A stretch of DNA of 64,000 bases from Bacteroidales bacterium (GCA_024400425.1 JAKSMV010000013.1:1-64000); one strand, 5' to 3'; counted from the stretch's first letter, positions 1 through 12,244 are shown. Notes: generated by a model not told the origin, from the letters alone. Program-made: numbers and translations.

Positions 1-775
1 CGACAACACGCTTGGCATACTGTACCGGAATCTTTCTGGTGCCTTGCACGAGGGCTATGGTGCCAACCATGACGAAGAACAGGACAATCAGTTCAATGAT
101 GAGAACCAAGAGGCCCGTACCGCCTTGGGAGAAACGGGCAGCACATTCACCAACGAAAGCACCGGGAAGACGGGCAATAATACCGATCATGATGATCAAG
201 GAAATACCATTGCCAATACCCTTGTCCGTAATCTTTTCACCGAGCCACATGATAAACAAGGTGCCGGCGATAAGAAGGATAACGGATGAGAACCAGAAGA
301 AGAAACCTGGAGTAGACACATAAGGATTGAATGGCGTCACGGCATCGTTTGGAAGTTGATGCAGGACGTTCTTGATGTAACCAGGGGCCTGGACGATGAC
401 GATGCCAACGGTCAGGAAACGCATGATCTGGTTCATCTTCTTACGGCCGCTTTCACCTTCACGCTGCAGGCGTTGGAAATACGGGACTGCCATGCCGAGC
501 AGTTGGATGATGATAGACGCTGTGATGTAAGGCATGATGCCCAATGCGAAGATCGAAGCATTACCGAAAGCGCCACCGGAGAACATGTTAAGCAATCCGA
601 GGAGACCTTCGCTACTGCTGTTCTGCAACGCAGACAGTTTGTTCGGGTCAACGCCGGGGATAACGACGAACGAGCCGAAGCGATAAATCAAGATGATAAG
701 GATGGTAAACAGGATGCGTTTACGAAGTTCCTCAATCTTGAAGATGTTCCTTATAGTTTCTGTTAATTTACCCAT
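1..775 (-). CDS. secY: Protein translocase subunit SecY, C-terminus cut by window edge
   Basis: SecY is the channel subunit of the SecYEG translocon in the inner membrane. About 258 codons from the start are visible and the frame runs open through position 1, so the gene continues outside the window. The N-terminus reads MGKLTETIRNIFKIEELRKR, followed by a first membrane segment (LFTILIILIYRFGSFVVIPG), the usual SecY start. Further on are GLLGLLNMFSGGAFGNASIF, GIMPYITASIIIQLL and EKITDKGIGNGISLIIMIGI, all recognisable SecY blocks. The start lies 5 bases after the rplO stop, the normal spc-operon position. The identity is certain; only the 3' part is missing. Confidence 0.97.
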   Translation of the reverse strand, partial: MGKLTETIRNIFKIEELRKRILFTILIILIYRFGSFVVIPGVDPNKLSALQNSSSEGLLGLLNMFSGGAFGNASIFALGIMPYITASIIIQLLGMAVPYFQRLQREGESGRKKMNQIMRFLTVGIVIVQAPGYIKNVLHQLPNDAVTPFNPYVSTPGFFFWFSSVILLIAGTLFIMWLGEKITDKGIGNGISLIIMIGIIARLPGAFVGECAARFSQGGTGLLVLIIELIVLFFVMVGTIALVQGTRKIPVQYAKRVV

Positions 776-780
776 CGCGA

Positions 781-1224
781 TTAGTATTTTTCGCAAGTTC
801 CACCAACGGCTTCAATCATTTCCTTAGCCTTAGCGGAAAAAGCGTGAGCTTTAACTTCTAATTTTGCAGTCAATTCGCCATAAGCAAGAATCTTGACGAG
901 TTCTTTCTTTTGGGCGACACCGTTTTCAACGAGCACTTCTGGCGTAATGGCCACGATGCCCTTATCAGCAAGTTTCTGCAAAGTTGAGAGGTTAACTGGG
1001 CAATACTCAACGCGATTCAAGTTGGTGAAACCAAACTTAGGAACCAAGCGCTGCAGAGGCATCTGACCGCCTTGGAAGCCAATCTTGCGTTTTGCGCCAC
1101 TGCGGGCTTGAGCGCCCTTGTGACCACGTGTTGATGTGCCGCCTTTGCCAGAGCCTTGGCCACGACCTTTTCTTGTCTTGTTCTTTGAAGAACCTTCTGC
1201 TGGTTTGAGATTACTTAAATCCAT
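781..1224 (-). CDS. rplO: 50S ribosomal protein L15
   Basis: L15 is a large-subunit protein that binds 23S rRNA late in assembly. The 147-residue length matches the family. The N-terminal third is the typical basic, glycine-rich tail (KTRKGRGQGSGKGGTSTRGH) that penetrates the rRNA, followed by the globular C-terminal domain. It sits between rpmD (28 bases upstream) and secY (5 bases downstream), the conserved spc order, so it is cotranscribed with both. Confidence 0.97.
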   Translation of the reverse strand: MDLSNLKPAEGSSKNKTRKGRGQGSGKGGTSTRGHKGAQARSGAKRKIGFQGGQMPLQRLVPKFGFTNLNRVEYCPVNLSTLQKLADKGIVAITPEVLVENGVAQKKELVKILAYGELTAKLEVKAHAFSAKAKEMIEAVGGTCEKY

Positions 1225-1252
1225 AGTAATGTAGATTTGATAAGTTCAACAA

Positions 1253-1435
1253 TTAAATTTCTTCGATCTTAAGAAGGTGAGCGACCTTATTAACCATACC
1301 GGCTAAGCAAGGATTGTCCATATCAACTTCAGCTGACTGGTGCATCTTTCTCAAACCGAGTGACTTCAACGTGTCCTTCTGATCTTGTGGTCTTCCGATA
1401 CCACTTCTGACTTGGGTGATTCTAACTTTTTTCAT
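1253..1435 (-). CDS. rpmD: 50S ribosomal protein L30
   Basis: L30 is a small protein of the large subunit. The 60 residues match bacterial L30, with the motif [19 protein letters not shown] near the N-terminus. It lies 12 bases after rpsE and before rplO in standard spc order. Many bacteria lack L30; here it is intact. Confidence 0.96.
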   Translation of the reverse strand: MKKVRITQVRSGIGRPQDQKDTLKSLGLRKMHQSAEVDMDNPCLAGMVNKVAHLLKIEEI

Positions 1436-1447
1436 CTTTCAAAAGTT

Positions 1448-1966
1448 TTATCCGTTAAACACAGTATCCAAATCCACACCTCTCAGTTCGGCGACGGTGT
1501 AAGCATCGCGCATTCTGGTAAGAGCATCAAAAGTAGCCTTCACAACCGAGTGTGGGTTTGAAGAGCCCTTCGACTTAGCCATAACGTTCTTCACGCCGAC
1601 GCTTTCGAGCACAGCACGCATAGCACCACCTGCGATAACACCAGTACCATCAGTAGCTGGTTGGATGTAAACGTAGGCACCGCTATATTTACCATACTGT
1701 TCGTGAGGCAAAGTACCGTTCAGCACAGGAACCTTCACCAGATTCTTCTTGGCGTCTTCGACACCCTTCTGAATGGCGGTGGTAGCTTCCTTAGCCTTAC
1801 CGAGACCGTAACCGACAACGCCATTCTCATTGCCTACGACAACAAGCGCTGCGAAAGTGAAAGTACGACCACCTTTCGTCACCTTCGTGACGCGGTTGAT
1901 GCTAACGAGGCGTTCTTTGAATTCAATCTCGCTAGACTTTACTCTTTTAACATTAACTTCTGCCAT
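1448..1966 (-). CDS. rpsE: 30S ribosomal protein S5
   Basis: S5 is a small-subunit protein at the mRNA entry site that contributes to decoding fidelity. Its 172 residues hold the N-terminal S5 RNA-binding domain ([20 protein letters not shown], then [18 protein letters not shown]) and the C-terminal domain with [20 protein letters not shown]. The VTKGGR loop, where spectinomycin resistance changes occur in other bacteria, looks unaltered. It starts 6 bases after the rplR stop. Confidence 0.97.
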   Translation of the reverse strand: MAEVNVKRVKSSEIEFKERLVSINRVTKVTKGGRTFTFAALVVVGNENGVVGYGLGKAKEATTAIQKGVEDAKKNLVKVPVLNGTLPHEQYGKYSGAYVYIQPATDGTGVIAGGAMRAVLESVGVKNVMAKSKGSSNPHSVVKATFDALTRMRDAYTVAELRGVDLDTVFNG

Positions 1967-1972
1967 AACAAT

Positions 1973-2329
1973 TTAGAATTTAAGTCCTCCATTACGAGCT
2001 GCATCGGCCAGCGACTTCACTCTACCATGATACAAATAACCGTTACGGTCGAACACGACGGCTTCGATGCCGGCTGCCTTGGCCTTTTCAGCGATAAGAG
2101 CGCCAACCTTAGCAGCTTGTTCGATCTTCGTAATCTTTTCGTTTTCAATGCCGTTCTCACGCGAACTGGCAGCAGCCAATGTCTTACCGACTTGGTCGTC
2201 GATCAGCTGCACATAGATTTGCTTGTTGCTTCTGAACACAGACATGCGAGGGCGAGCAGCAGTACCAGAGATTTTCTTTCTGATGCTCTTCTTGATGATC
2301 TGTCTTCTTTCTTCTTTAGTTTTTGCCAT
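1973..2329 (-). CDS. rplR: 50S ribosomal protein L18
   Basis: L18 binds 5S rRNA with L5 and forms part of the central protuberance. The 118-residue protein has the family's basic N-terminal tail ([20 protein letters not shown]), then [20 protein letters not shown] and the C-terminal [20 protein letters not shown]. It lies 22 bases after rplF and 6 before rpsE in the spc order. Confidence 0.97.
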   Translation of the reverse strand: MAKTKEERRQIIKKSIRKKISGTAARPRMSVFRSNKQIYVQLIDDQVGKTLAAASSRENGIENEKITKIEQAAKVGALIAEKAKAAGIEAVVFDRNGYLYHGRVKSLADAARNGGLKF

Positions 2330-2351
2330 TTTCTTACTGAGGTATTAATGA

Positions 2352-2909
2352 TTATTTACCGGCGGCCTTGCCAGCCTTACGTCTCAGGACTTCGCCTTCG
2401 AACTTGATACCCTTACCCTTATAAGGTTCAGGCTTGCGCATCGAGCGGATCTTTGCTGCCACCTGACCAAGAAGTTGTTTGTCGTATGAACGCATCTTCA
2501 AAATAGGATTCTTACCTCTTTCGTTGATGGTTTCAATCTTAATCTCTGCAGGCATTTCGAAGAAAATGCTGTGAGAGAATCCGAGAGCCATTTCAAGGAT
2601 TTGACCTTTAGCTTCAGCCTTGTAGCCGACGCCGACAAATTCCTGAACAATTTCGAAACCTTCACTGACGCCCTTGACCATGTTGGCGATCAAAGCGCGA
2701 TACAGGCCATGCTTTGAACCAGCTTCGGCGACTGCCTCGTTTGGCTTGACATGGATGTGTTCACCTTCGATTTCGATGTTAACGTGGTCGTAGAACTTCT
2801 GTGAGAGTTCACCTAATTTACCTTTTACAGTGATAACTTGGTTGTCGTTATCGATGTTAACTGTGACGCCAGCAGGAATGGCGATAGGCATTTTACCAAT
2901 TCTTGACAT
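2352..2909 (-). CDS. rplF: 50S ribosomal protein L6
   Basis: L6 lies near the GTPase-associated centre of the large subunit. The 185 residues show two tandem L6 domains. The start MSRIGKMPIAIPAGV and the C-terminal signature RKPEPYKGKGIKFEGEVLRR are both diagnostic. It follows rpsH by 24 bases. Confidence 0.97.
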   Translation of the reverse strand: MSRIGKMPIAIPAGVTVNIDNDNQVITVKGKLGELSQKFYDHVNIEIEGEHIHVKPNEAVAEAGSKHGLYRALIANMVKGVSEGFEIVQEFVGVGYKAEAKGQILEMALGFSHSIFFEMPAEIKIETINERGKNPILKMRSYDKQLLGQVAAKIRSMRKPEPYKGKGIKFEGEVLRRKAGKAAGK

Positions 2910-2933
2910 TATTCTTATCTCCTATTCCTTTAA

Positions 2934-3338
2934 TTAGCTGACATAACATAACACTTCGCCACCGATATGGAGCTTGCGGGCTTCCTTGTCGGTCATCACA
3001 CCCTGTGAGGTGGAAATGATGGCGATACCGAGGCCGTTCATCACTCTTGGGAGGTTTTCACTGTCTGCATATCTTCTCAGACCAGGACGCGAAACGCGGT
3101 CGATGGTGGTGATTGCAGGCAACTTGGTCACAGGATGATATTTCAGAGCGATCTTGATGACATTCTGTGATTTCTTTTCGCCTTCTTCAAACTTGTAGTT
3201 CAAGATATAACCTTTCTCGAAGAGGATCTTGGTCATAGCCTTCTTGAGGTTCGAAGATGGGATTTCGACGATTCTATGCTTTGCAGCATTTGCATTGCGT
3301 ATGCGGGTCAAATAATCTGCTATTGGATCTGTATTCAT
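2934..3338 (-). CDS. rpsH: 30S ribosomal protein S8
   Basis: S8 binds 16S rRNA helix 21 early in small-subunit assembly; in enterobacteria it also represses the spc operon, which cannot be judged here. It has 134 residues, with the N-terminal [18 protein letters not shown] and the C-terminal [20 protein letters not shown] signature. It lies 20 bases after rpsN and upstream of rplF. Confidence 0.97.
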   Translation of the reverse strand: MNTDPIADYLTRIRNANAAKHRIVEIPSSNLKKAMTKILFEKGYILNYKFEEGEKKSQNVIKIALKYHPVTKLPAITTIDRVSRPGLRRYADSENLPRVMNGLGIAIISTSQGVMTDKEARKLHIGGEVLCYVS

Positions 3339-3358
3339 CGTTATTCTATCTTAAATGT

Positions 3359-3628
3359 TTACCAACTAGCTTTCTTAACACCTGGGATCAAGCCTTTGAG
3401 TGCCATTTCACGGAAATCGATACGTGAGATACCGAATTGTCTCATATAGCCTTTAGGACGACCGCTGAGTTTGCAACGGTTGTGGAGGCGGACAGGAGAA
3501 GCGTTCTTAGGAAGCTTCTGAAGGGCTTCGTAGTCGCCAGCGGCCTTGAGGGCTGCGCGTTTTTCGGCGTACTTAGCTACCAGTTCTGCTCTTTTGCGCT
3601 CACGCGCTTTCATTGACTCTTTTGCCAT
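3359..3628 (-). CDS. rpsN: 30S ribosomal protein S14, zinc-free long form
   Basis: S14 is a small-subunit head protein. The 89 residues and the absence of a CxxC zinc pair mark the long, zinc-independent form. The signature [20 protein letters not shown] is intact and only one cysteine is present. It starts 3 bases after the rplE stop, suggesting tight translational coupling. No zinc-binding paralogue is visible in the window. Confidence 0.96.
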   Translation of the reverse strand: MAKESMKARERKRAELVAKYAEKRAALKAAGDYEALQKLPKNASPVRLHNRCKLSGRPKGYMRQFGISRIDFREMALKGLIPGVKKASW

Positions 3629-3631
3629 GGT

Positions 3632-4189
3632 TTACTTTTTTTGATTTTTAAAAGGAAGACCAAATTTTTTCAACAAAGCCAAAGCCTCTTGGTCAGTATT
3701 GGCTGAAGTGACGAAGGTGATGTTCATACCGTTCAGTTTGTTAACCTTTTCGATATCGATTTCCGGGAAGATAATTTGCTCGGTGATACCGAAGCTGTAG
3801 TTACCGCGGCCATCAAAGCCTTTGTCGCTGATACCCCTAAAGTCACGGACACGTGGAAGGGCTACGCAGACCAAGCGTTCGAGAAATTCGTACATCTTGT
3901 CACCACGCAGTGTTACGTGCACGCCAATCGGGTTGCCACGACGCAACTTGAAGTTGCTGACGTCGTGTTTAGAAATAGTCGGTACGGCTTTCTGACCGGT
4001 GATAGCTGACATTTCCTCTACACCGAAGTCAATCAGTTTCTTATCGACCAATGCTGCGCCGATGCCCTGATTGAGTGAAATTTTCAAAAGCCGTGGAACC
4101 TGCATCACTGATTTGTAGTGGAATTCCTCCATCAATGCAGGCACGATTTCACTCTTGTATTGTCCTCTAAGTCTGGGTTGATAGTTCAT
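3632..4189 (-). CDS. rplE: 50S ribosomal protein L5
   Basis: L5 binds 5S rRNA and contacts the P-site tRNA. The 185 residues include [20 protein letters not shown] near the N-terminus and the strongly conserved block [19 protein letters not shown], followed by [13 protein letters not shown]. It starts one base after the rplX stop. Confidence 0.97.
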   Translation of the reverse strand: MNYQPRLRGQYKSEIVPALMEEFHYKSVMQVPRLLKISLNQGIGAALVDKKLIDFGVEEMSAITGQKAVPTISKHDVSNFKLRRGNPIGVHVTLRGDKMYEFLERLVCVALPRVRDFRGISDKGFDGRGNYSFGITEQIIFPEIDIEKVNKLNGMNITFVTSANTDQEALALLKKFGLPFKNQKK

Positions 4190-4190
4190 T

Positions 4191-4508
4191 TTACTTAATT
4201 ATTTCGCCGGTTTTCTTTGAATAACGGACTGATTTACCATTTTCATCTTTCTTACGACCGATTCTGGTGGGTTTGCCGTCTTTGCCGACGACCATCAGAT
4301 TGGAGATATGGATAGGGGCTTCTTGCTTGATGATGCCACCTTGTGGATGCTCGGCATTTGGACGAGTGTGCTTGGAGACGATTCTGACGCCTTCAACGAC
4401 GGCGCGGTTCTTCTCTGTGTCAACGCTCATGACCTTACCTTGCTTACCTTTGTCATTACCTGAAAGGACCTGAACAGTATCGCCTTTCTTTACATGTAAT
4501 TTACTCAT
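4191..4508 (-). CDS. rplX: 50S ribosomal protein L24
   Basis: L24 initiates large-subunit assembly. Its 105 residues open with a KOW motif ([20 protein letters not shown]) and continue with [20 protein letters not shown], both standard. It lies 27 bases after rplN and one base before rplE. Confidence 0.97.
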   Translation of the reverse strand: MSKLHVKKGDTVQVLSGNDKGKQGKVMSVDTEKNRAVVEGVRIVSKHTRPNAEHPQGGIIKQEAPIHISNLMVVGKDGKPTRIGRKKDENGKSVRYSKKTGEIIK

Positions 4509-4535
4509 AGTTAATGTGGATTTTAATTATTAGAA

Positions 4536-4904
<369 letters not shown>

Positions 4905-4906
4905 AA

Positions 4907-5167
4907 TTACTTAGCCTTTTCGATAATTTCTACTAATCTCCAATGTTTGTGTCTGCTCAATGGACGGGTTTCCATGATACGGACGGTATCGCCGATACCT
5001 GCATCATTCTTTTCGTCATGAGCCATGAAACGGCTGGTCTTCTTGATGAACTTGCCGTAGATAGGGTGTTTTTCACGACGTTCGATCTCCACGACGATGG
5101 ATTTGTCCATCTTGTTGCTGACAACCACGCCGATTCTTTCTTTTCTAAGATTTCTTGTAATTTCCAT
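4907..5167 (-). CDS. rpsQ: 30S ribosomal protein S17
   Basis: S17 is an early-binding small-subunit protein with an OB fold. The 86 residues include [20 protein letters not shown] and the signature [19 protein letters not shown], followed by [20 protein letters not shown]. It lies 19 bases after rpmC and 2 before rplN. Confidence 0.97.
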   Translation of the reverse strand: MEITRNLRKERIGVVVSNKMDKSIVVEIERREKHPIYGKFIKKTSRFMAHDEKNDAGIGDTVRIMETRPLSRHKHWRLVEIIEKAK

Positions 5168-5186
5168 AGTATCTATCGTCGTTTAA

Positions 5187-5390
5187 TTATTTATTACCTT
5201 CGAGTTCACGTCTTCTCAATTCGGTCAGATAACGGGCAATGTCCTTACGGGTAGCGCGGATCTGATTAGGATTTTCGAGCGGTGACACAGCATGGTTCAC
5301 CTTCAGTTTCACCAGCTGCATGCGAGCCTGTTCCAAACGATCGTTGATGTCGGCTGTGCTCATTTCTTTGATTGATTCTTGCTTTTTCAT
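5187..5390 (-). CDS. rpmC: 50S ribosomal protein L29
   Basis: L29 is a small helical protein near the peptide exit tunnel, where it helps dock the signal recognition particle and trigger factor. The 67 residues form two predicted helices joined at the conserved QIRATRKDIARYLTELRRRE segment. It lies 19 bases after rplP. Confidence 0.96.
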   Translation of the reverse strand: MKKQESIKEMSTADINDRLEQARMQLVKLKVNHAVSPLENPNQIRATRKDIARYLTELRRRELEGNK

Positions 5391-5409
5391 TGTTCAGTTA
5401 CCTAATAAA

Positions 5410-5829
5410 TTATTCAACGTAATCTCTTCTCACAACAAACTTCGTGGTTACAGGCAGCTTCTGTGCAGCGAGACGAAGAGCTTCCTTGGCTACTGCCAAC
5501 GGCACACCTTCAGCTTCGAACAGCATGTGACCTGGGGTAACACGAGCTACAAAGTATTCAGGATCACCCTTACCTTTACCCATACGGACATCAAGAGGCT
5601 TCTTGGTGATTGGTTTGTCAGGATAGATTCTGATCCAAATTTGACCTTCACGCTTCATGTAACGTGTGACGGCCTGACGGGCAGCCTCGATCTGGCGAGC
5701 AGTAATCAAGGCTTCTTCCAGTGTTTTGATGCCAAAAGATCCGAAAGCTAATTCATGGCCGCGGAAAGCGTTGCCTTTCATCTTACCTTTTTGGGGTCTT
5801 CTGAACTTTTGTCTTTTAGGTTGTAACAT
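5410..5829 (-). CDS. rplP: 50S ribosomal protein L16
   Basis: L16 shapes the A-site and binds late in assembly. The 139 residues begin [19 protein letters not shown] and contain the diagnostic [20 protein letters not shown]. It lies 28 bases after rpsC and 19 before rpmC. Confidence 0.98.
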   Translation of the reverse strand: MLQPKRQKFRRPQKGKMKGNAFRGHELAFGSFGIKTLEEALITARQIEAARQAVTRYMKREGQIWIRIYPDKPITKKPLDVRMGKGKGDPEYFVARVTPGHMLFEAEGVPLAVAKEALRLAAQKLPVTTKFVVRRDYVE

Positions 5830-5857
5830 AGTTACTTAACTTTTAAAGTTTACAAAA

Positions 5858-6586
5858 TTATTTACGTTTTCCTTCGCCACGACGTGGACCGCGACCGGCT
5901 GGGCGTGGGCTGCCTTGTCTCTTGGCAGGAGCAGCAACGCTTGTCGGGACCAGTTCTGGCTTACCATATATTTCACCCTTGCAGATCCACACCTTGATGC
6001 CGAGACGACCATAAGATGTGTGTGCTTCAACCAAAGAGTAGTCGATATCGGCGCGCAGAGTATGCAACGGGATACGGCCTTCCTTGTAGGATTCGGAGCG
6101 TGCGATTTCGGCACCACCGACACGGCCTGAAATCAAAATCTTGATACCTTCGGCACCGGCTCTCATTGTACCGGTTGCAGCCATCTTGATGGCGCGACGG
6201 TATGAAACACGGCCTTCGATTTGCTTAGCGATGCTGCTTGCAACGATGTAAGCATCAAGTTCAGGTTTCTTGATTTCGTTAATGTTGATTTGGATTTCCT
6301 TGTTCGTCAGCTTCACCAGTTCCTTCTTCAGCATTTCGACTTCTTCGCCATTACGACCGATGATCATACCTGGACGTGCGGTGAAGATGGTAACGGTGAC
6401 ATATTTCAAGGAACGTTCAATGGCGATCTTTGAAATGCCAGCATTGCCAAGACGTGCGTTAAGATACTTGCGGATCTTGTTGTCTTCGACGAGCTTTGCT
6501 GAAAAGTCTTTTCCGCCATACCAATTGGAGTCCCATCCTTTGATGACACCCAATCTAAGACCTATAGGATTAGTTTTTTGTCCCAT
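5858..6586 (-). CDS. rpsC: 30S ribosomal protein S3
   Basis: S3 forms part of the mRNA entry channel and helicase. The 242 residues hold an N-terminal KH domain with the [14 protein letters not shown] loop and the S3 C-terminal domain ([20 protein letters not shown]). The last 25 residues or so are a basic Gly/Pro/Arg tail ([20 protein letters not shown]), variable between bacteria. It starts 24 bases after the rplV stop. Confidence 0.97.
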   Translation of the reverse strand: MGQKTNPIGLRLGVIKGWDSNWYGGKDFSAKLVEDNKIRKYLNARLGNAGISKIAIERSLKYVTVTIFTARPGMIIGRNGEEVEMLKKELVKLTNKEIQININEIKKPELDAYIVASSIAKQIEGRVSYRRAIKMAATGTMRAGAEGIKILISGRVGGAEIARSESYKEGRIPLHTLRADIDYSLVEAHTSYGRLGIKVWICKGEIYGKPELVPTSVAAPAKRQGSPRPAGRGPRRGEGKRK

Positions 6587-6610
6587 TATTTAAACTTTTT
6601 ATTCTCCAAA

Positions 6611-7018
6611 TTATTCTTCCTTAGCAATTCTGCTATCCACAATGATAGACACGTGATTTGAACGTTTACGGATGTGGAATGCACGTCCGTGAGGGGCTGC
6701 CTGGATACGCTTCAGAGTGCGGCCTTCATCGACCCAAATCTCTTTCACGTAAAGGTTGCTGTCCTCAACACGTTTTCCTTCGTTCTTGGCTTCCCAGTTA
6801 GCAATTGCAGAACGCAACAGTTTATAGACTGGCTTAGCAGCATCCTTCGTTGAGTACTTCAAGGAGTGCAGTGCAATTTCAACTTTCTGACCTCTGATCA
6901 TATCGGCCACAAGGCGCATCTTGTAAGGTGATGTCGGGACATCATTCAAATGTGCGATGGCGACAGTCTTACGAGCTTCTTTTATAGCTTCAGCTCTATT
7001 ATGTTTTCTAGCTCCCAT
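6611..7018 (-). CDS. rplV: 50S ribosomal protein L22
   Basis: L22 lines the peptide exit tunnel. The 135 residues include [20 protein letters not shown] and the C-terminal hairpin that reaches the tunnel ([20 protein letters not shown], then [10 protein letters not shown]). The hairpin shows no obvious macrolide-resistance deletion. It lies 12 bases after rpsS. Confidence 0.97.
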   Translation of the reverse strand: MGARKHNRAEAIKEARKTVAIAHLNDVPTSPYKMRLVADMIRGQKVEIALHSLKYSTKDAAKPVYKLLRSAIANWEAKNEGKRVEDSNLYVKEIWVDEGRTLKRIQAAPHGRAFHIRKRSNHVSIIVDSRIAKEE

Positions 7019-7030
7019 TGTTACCTAATA

Positions 7031-7309
7031 TTACTTGTTACCTTTATCTTTATTACCTGCATGACCTCTGAAAATACGGGTCGGGGCAAATTCGCCAAGC
7101 TTGTGGCCAACCATGTTCTCAGTCACATAGACTGGGATGAACTTGTTGCCATTGTGGACGGCGATTGTTTGACCGACGAAATCAGGAGAAATCATCGATG
7201 CTCTTGACCATGTCTTGATAACGGTCTTCTTGCCGCTTTCGACATTTTCCATCACTCTCTTATAGAGTTTGTAGTGGATATATGGACCTTTTTTTAATGA
7301 ACGACTCAT
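7031..7309 (-). CDS. rpsS: 30S ribosomal protein S19
   Basis: S19 is a small-subunit head protein that contacts S13. The 92 residues start [19 protein letters not shown] and contain [20 protein letters not shown] and [16 protein letters not shown], all diagnostic. It lies 23 bases after rplB. Confidence 0.98.
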   Translation of the reverse strand: MSRSLKKGPYIHYKLYKRVMENVESGKKTVIKTWSRASMISPDFVGQTIAVHNGNKFIPVYVTENMVGHKLGEFAPTRIFRGHAGNKDKGNK

Positions 7310-7332
7310 GATAATTCAATTTTCCTGATTAA

Positions 7333-8157
<825 letters not shown>

Positions 8158-8159
8158 GT

Positions 8160-8450
8160 TCAGATGTTGCTAAAAAAGTCAATTGTATCACCTTCCTTCA
8201 AAGTCACGACAGCCTTCTTGAAAGCAGTAGTTCTACCAGTGATGACTCCACCCTTGGTGTAGCGTGACTTGAATTTACCTGCATAATTCATCGTGTTGAC
8301 GGCAACGACCTTCACGTCGTAGAGCTGTTCGACAGCCTGCTTGATCTGGTACTTGTTGGCGCGCTTGTCAACGATGAATGCGAACTTGTTCAGCTTTTCG
8401 CTGATAGCGGTCATCTTTTCAGTAATGACGGGTTTCTTTATGATAATCAT
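8160..8450 (-). CDS. rplW: 50S ribosomal protein L23
   Basis: L23 sits at the tunnel exit and docks trigger factor. The 96 residues open [20 protein letters not shown] and contain [20 protein letters not shown], the family signature. It lies 27 bases after rplD and 2 before rplB. Confidence 0.97.
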   Translation of the reverse strand: MIIIKKPVITEKMTAISEKLNKFAFIVDKRANKYQIKQAVEQLYDVKVVAVNTMNYAGKFKSRYTKGGVITGRTTAFKKAVVTLKEGDTIDFFSNI

Positions 8451-8477
8451 CTTATTTCGTGTTTTGATTGTTAAACA

Positions 8478-9104
8478 TTAACCAAGGATTTCGTCGATTG
8501 GCTTGAGAGCGCTCTCGGTGATGAAAATGTGCTTGGCATTCAGAATATCATAAGTGTTCAGGTTGCGAGCCAAAGTAATTTCCGTGCGTTGGATGTTGCG
8601 GGCGGAAAGGATGACATTTCTGTCAGGCTCTGCAAAAACGAACATGTTTCTATTACCATTGACCTTGAAAGCGTCGAGAACGCCGACCATTTGCTTGGTC
8701 TTGATAGCGTCGAAGGTGAAATCTTCGACAACCATGATGGCGTTGTCATTGATCTTGCTCGAAAGGGCTGACTTACGGGCGAGTTGCTTGACTTTCTTAT
8801 TCAACTTGAAACTGTAATCACGTGGCTTAGGACCGAAAACGCGAGCACCGCCTCTCAGCAATGGAGAGTTGATGTCACCACGGCGAGCGCCGCCTGTACC
8901 CTTCTGGCGGAAGAGTTTGCGGGTGCTGCCAGAGATTTCGCTGCGTTCCTTAGATTTGTGAGTGCCTTGACGTTGGTCGGCGAGGAATTGCTTCACTGCC
9001 AGATACATGACGTGTTCATTAGGTTCGATAGCATAAATGCTGTCATTGATTTGAACCTTGCGACCAGTATCTTCGCCTTTGATGTTATAAACTGTTAACT
9101 CCAT
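8478..9104 (-). CDS. rplD: 50S ribosomal protein L4
   Basis: L4 contributes a tunnel-lining loop. The 208 residues contain that loop as [20 protein letters not shown] followed by [19 protein letters not shown]. In enterobacteria L4 represses the S10 operon; no equivalent can be judged from this sequence. The start overlaps the end of rplC by 10 bases, which suggests translational coupling. Confidence 0.97.
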   Translation of the reverse strand: MELTVYNIKGEDTGRKVQINDSIYAIEPNEHVMYLAVKQFLADQRQGTHKSKERSEISGSTRKLFRQKGTGGARRGDINSPLLRGGARVFGPKPRDYSFKLNKKVKQLARKSALSSKINDNAIMVVEDFTFDAIKTKQMVGVLDAFKVNGNRNMFVFAEPDRNVILSARNIQRTEITLARNLNTYDILNAKHIFITESALKPIDEILG

Positions 9105-9724
9105 CTCTCAATCTTTAAATATCCATTCTTGTGGCCTGGAACAGCGCCCTTCACCACTAACAAATTCTTGCTTGCATCAATCTTCACGATCTGCAAGTTC
9201 GTTACTTTAACTTTACGGTTACCCATTTGGCCGCCCATACGCAATCCCTTGAAAACTCTTGCTGGGTATGCGCAAGCACCAATGGAACCTGGCTTTCTCA
9301 AACGGTTGTGTTGACCGTGAGTTGCTTGACCAACGCCATTGAAATGATGGCGCTTCACTACGCCTTGGAAGCCTTTACCTTTGCTGATGCCGCTGACATC
9401 AACAAATTCGCCTTCCATAAAGACATCGACGGTAAGGGTTTCGCCCAATTCTTTTCTGTGGCCTTCTTCGAAACGCGAAAATTCGCGCACCAGCTTCTTA
9501 GGAGTCGTGTTGGCCTTTGCAAAGTGACCTTGCTCAGCCTTTGAGGTGTTCTTCACCTTCTTCTCGTCGAAAGCTAACTGGATAGCGCTATAACCGTCTT
9601 TCTCAACTGTTCTGACTTGGGTGACGACACATGGTCCTGCCTCGATGACGGTAACAGGAATAACCTTACCTGCTTCGTCATAGATGCTTGTCATCCCAAT
9701 CTTTTTTCCTAGTAATCCTGACAT
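9095..9724 (-). CDS. rplC: 50S ribosomal protein L3
   Basis: L3 starts 23S rRNA folding, and its central extension reaches the peptidyl transferase centre. The 209 residues open [20 protein letters not shown] and contain [20 protein letters not shown] and [20 protein letters not shown]. The extension shows no obvious truncation. It lies 44 bases after rpsJ, the longest gap inside the operon. Confidence 0.97.
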   Translation of the reverse strand: MSGLLGKKIGMTSIYDEAGKVIPVTVIEAGPCVVTQVRTVEKDGYSAIQLAFDEKKVKNTSKAEQGHFAKANTTPKKLVREFSRFEEGHRKELGETLTVDVFMEGEFVDVSGISKGKGFQGVVKRHHFNGVGQATHGQHNRLRKPGSIGACAYPARVFKGLRMGGQMGNRKVKVTNLQIVKIDASKNLLVVKGAVPGHKNGYLKIERWS

Positions 9725-9768
9725 GCTACTTTAGCTTTTTAAATTTTTTGTACTAGATAGGTTTGTAA

Positions 9769-10074
9769 TTACAATTTGATTTCTACTTCCACACCGCTGG
9801 GGAGCTCCAGCTTCATCAGTGCGTCGATCGTTTGGGAAGTCGAGTTGTAGATGTCGAGCAAACGCTTGTAGGTTGAAAGCTCGAATTGTTCTCTTGACTT
9901 CTTGTGAACGAAGGTTGAACGCAAGACAGTGTAGATCTTCTTGTTGGTTGGCAACGGGATAGGACCGCTGACAACTGCTCCAGTCGACTTAATGGTTTTA
10001 ACGATCTTCTCGGCTGACTTGTCAACCAAGTTGTGGTCGTGCGACTTCAATTTAATTCTAATTCTCTGGCTCAC
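9769..10074 (-). CDS. rpsJ: 30S ribosomal protein S10
   Basis: S10 is a small-subunit head protein and in other bacteria also acts as NusE in antitermination. The 101 residues include [20 protein letters not shown], the [20 protein letters not shown] loop and [17 protein letters not shown]. It lies 29 bases after fusA, so the str and S10 clusters form a single run here. Confidence 0.98.
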   Translation of the reverse strand: MSQRIRIKLKSHDHNLVDKSAEKIVKTIKSTGAVVSGPIPLPTNKKIYTVLRSTFVHKKSREQFELSTYKRLLDIYNSTSQTIDALMKLELPSGVEVEIKL

Positions 10075-10103
10075 AATAGTTATTATTTATGAATTTCTAC
10101 TTT

Positions 10104-12224
10104 TCAAATGAAAAATAAACCTTTTGCCTTTCTAATCACCACATCGGCAAGGGCATCAGGCAGCGGTGCGTAGTGGTCGAGTTCCATGCTGAAATTGGCA
10201 CGGCCCGACGACAGCGAGCGCAACGTGGTGATGTAGCCGAACATTTCTGACAACGGCACATCAGCCTTGATGACCTGGAAGCCAATGTTTGCGGTGACTT
10301 CGCGCAATATAGATCTCTTTTTATTCAAATCGCCCGTGACGTCACCTAAGTATTCGTCGGGGCAATGTACGTCAACTTTCATGATAGGTTCCATAAGGAC
10401 GGCACCAGCCTTGAGGCCTGCTTCCTTGAAGGCGATGCGGGCAACCGACTCGAACGAGAGGGCGTCGCTATCGACGGGATGGAACGAACCATCAGTAAGG
10501 GTCACTTTGAGATTCTCAACCGGGAATCCAGCCAGCACACCATTCATCAAGGCTCCCTTGAAGCCTTTCTCGATAGCCGGAATGAATTCGCGAGGTATTG
10601 CACCATCTTTGACTTCGTTGATGAACTGCAAGCCTTGCACACCTTCATCGGCAGGACCCATTGTGAATTCGATATCTGCGAATTTACCCTTGCCACCGGT
10701 CTGTTTTTTATAGACTTCACGATGCTGAATTGTGAGAGTAAATGCTTCCTTGTATGCGACCTGTGGACGACCAGAGTTGACTTCGACGCCAAACTCTCTC
10801 TTAAGACGGTCCAAAATGATATCAAGGTGTAATTCGCCCATACCTGACAAAATGGTTTGACCCGAATTCTCGTCAGTGTGCACGAAAAGCGTTGGGTCTT
10901 CTTCGACCAACTTGGCCAACGAGAGATCTAGCTTTTCGAGGTCTGCGGTTACCTTAGGCTCAATGGCGATGTTAACCACTGGCTCCGGGAACTTGATGTT
11001 CTCGAGCAGCAGAGGCTTGTTTTCCACCGTCAGAGTATCGCCGGTACGAATCTGCTTGAAGCCCACGGCAGCACCTATGTCGCCAGCCGAAATCTCATCG
11101 AGAGGGATTTGCTTGTTGGCGTGCATCTGAACGATCTTTGCGATGCGTTCTCGCTTGCCTGTGGAGACGTTCAAGACAACTTCACCCGACTTCAATGTTC
11201 CGGAATAGACGCGGAAGAAAGCGAGACGTCCGACAAAAGGATCGGTAGCAATCTTGAATGCCAAGGCGCAGAATGGCTCGTTGGCTTCAGCCTTACGCGA
11301 TTCCTCTTGTTCGGTTTTTGGGTTAACACCTTTCACAGCCTCGACATCCAATGGGCTTGGCAGGTAGTTGACGATGCCGTCAAGCAGCAGTTGCACGCCC
11401 TTGTTCTTGAATGACGAGCCGCAGAAGACTGGGCAAATGCGCAGGTCAAGCGTTTCCTTGCGGATTTGCGCAATAAGCTCTTCTTCGGTAATGCTGTCAG
11501 GGTCTTCCATATATTTCTCAAACAGTTCATCGTTGTCTTCGGCGGCGCCTTCGATGAGTTTGGTACGATATTCATCGACCATATCCTTCATGTCGGCAGG
11601 GATTTCCACCTCGTCGAACACCGAACCATTATCGGTTTCTTCCCATGCGTATGCCTTGTTCTTAATCAGGTCAACGACGCCGATGAAATCATCTTCGGCA
11701 CCGATAGGCAGCTGGACAGGGACTGGAGTAGCGTGGAGGCGCTCACGGATTTGATCCATGACCTTGAAAAAGTCGGCTCCAACACGGTCCATCTTGTTGA
11801 CGTAGCATATACGCGGAACATTGTATTTGTTAGCCTGGTGCCAAACGGTTTCAGACTGAGGCTCTACCCCACCGACAGCGCAGAAGATAGCGATGGCGCC
11901 ATCGAGCACGCGCAGCGAGCGTTCAACTTCGACAGTGAAATCGACGTGGCCGGGGGTATCGATAATGTTGATCTTATAGGCCTCATTATTAAGGTGCCAG
12001 AACACCGTAGTGGCTGCAGAAGTGATGGTGATGCCACGTTCCTGCTCCTGGACCATCCAATCCATGGTGGCGGCGCCGTCGTGAACCTCACCGATCTTAT
12101 GGCTACGGCCAGTATAATAGAGGATGCGCTCAGTCGTAGTGGTCTTACCGGCATCGATGTGAGCCATAATACCAATATTACGGACGAGTGTCAAGTTATT
12201 CATATTATCCTGGACGTTTTGCAT
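10104..12224 (-). CDS. fusA: Translation elongation factor G
   Basis: EF-G is the GTPase that moves tRNAs and mRNA through the ribosome after each peptide bond. The 706 residues match full-length EF-G. The G domain has [19 protein letters not shown] (residues 21-39, P-loop), the switch region [21 protein letters not shown] (G3) and NKMDR (G4). Domain II and domains III-V follow, with HFD-type C-terminal blocks such as [20 protein letters not shown]. It lies between rpsG (20 bases) and rpsJ (29 bases). No tuf follows it, in contrast to the enterobacterial str operon. Confidence 0.98.
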   Translation of the reverse strand: MQNVQDNMNNLTLVRNIGIMAHIDAGKTTTTERILYYTGRSHKIGEVHDGAATMDWMVQEQERGITITSAATTVFWHLNNEAYKINIIDTPGHVDFTVEVERSLRVLDGAIAIFCAVGGVEPQSETVWHQANKYNVPRICYVNKMDRVGADFFKVMDQIRERLHATPVPVQLPIGAEDDFIGVVDLIKNKAYAWEETDNGSVFDEVEIPADMKDMVDEYRTKLIEGAAEDNDELFEKYMEDPDSITEEELIAQIRKETLDLRICPVFCGSSFKNKGVQLLLDGIVNYLPSPLDVEAVKGVNPKTEQEESRKAEANEPFCALAFKIATDPFVGRLAFFRVYSGTLKSGEVVLNVSTGKRERIAKIVQMHANKQIPLDEISAGDIGAAVGFKQIRTGDTLTVENKPLLLENIKFPEPVVNIAIEPKVTADLEKLDLSLAKLVEEDPTLFVHTDENSGQTILSGMGELHLDIILDRLKREFGVEVNSGRPQVAYKEAFTLTIQHREVYKKQTGGKGKFADIEFTMGPADEGVQGLQFINEVKDGAIPREFIPAIEKGFKGALMNGVLAGFPVENLKVTLTDGSFHPVDSDALSFESVARIAFKEAGLKAGAVLMEPIMKVDVHCPDEYLGDVTGDLNKKRSILREVTANIGFQVIKADVPLSEMFGYITTLRSLSSGRANFSMELDHYAPLPDALADVVIRKAKGLFFI

Positions 12225-12244
12225 AATTAGTTCAATCTAATCTA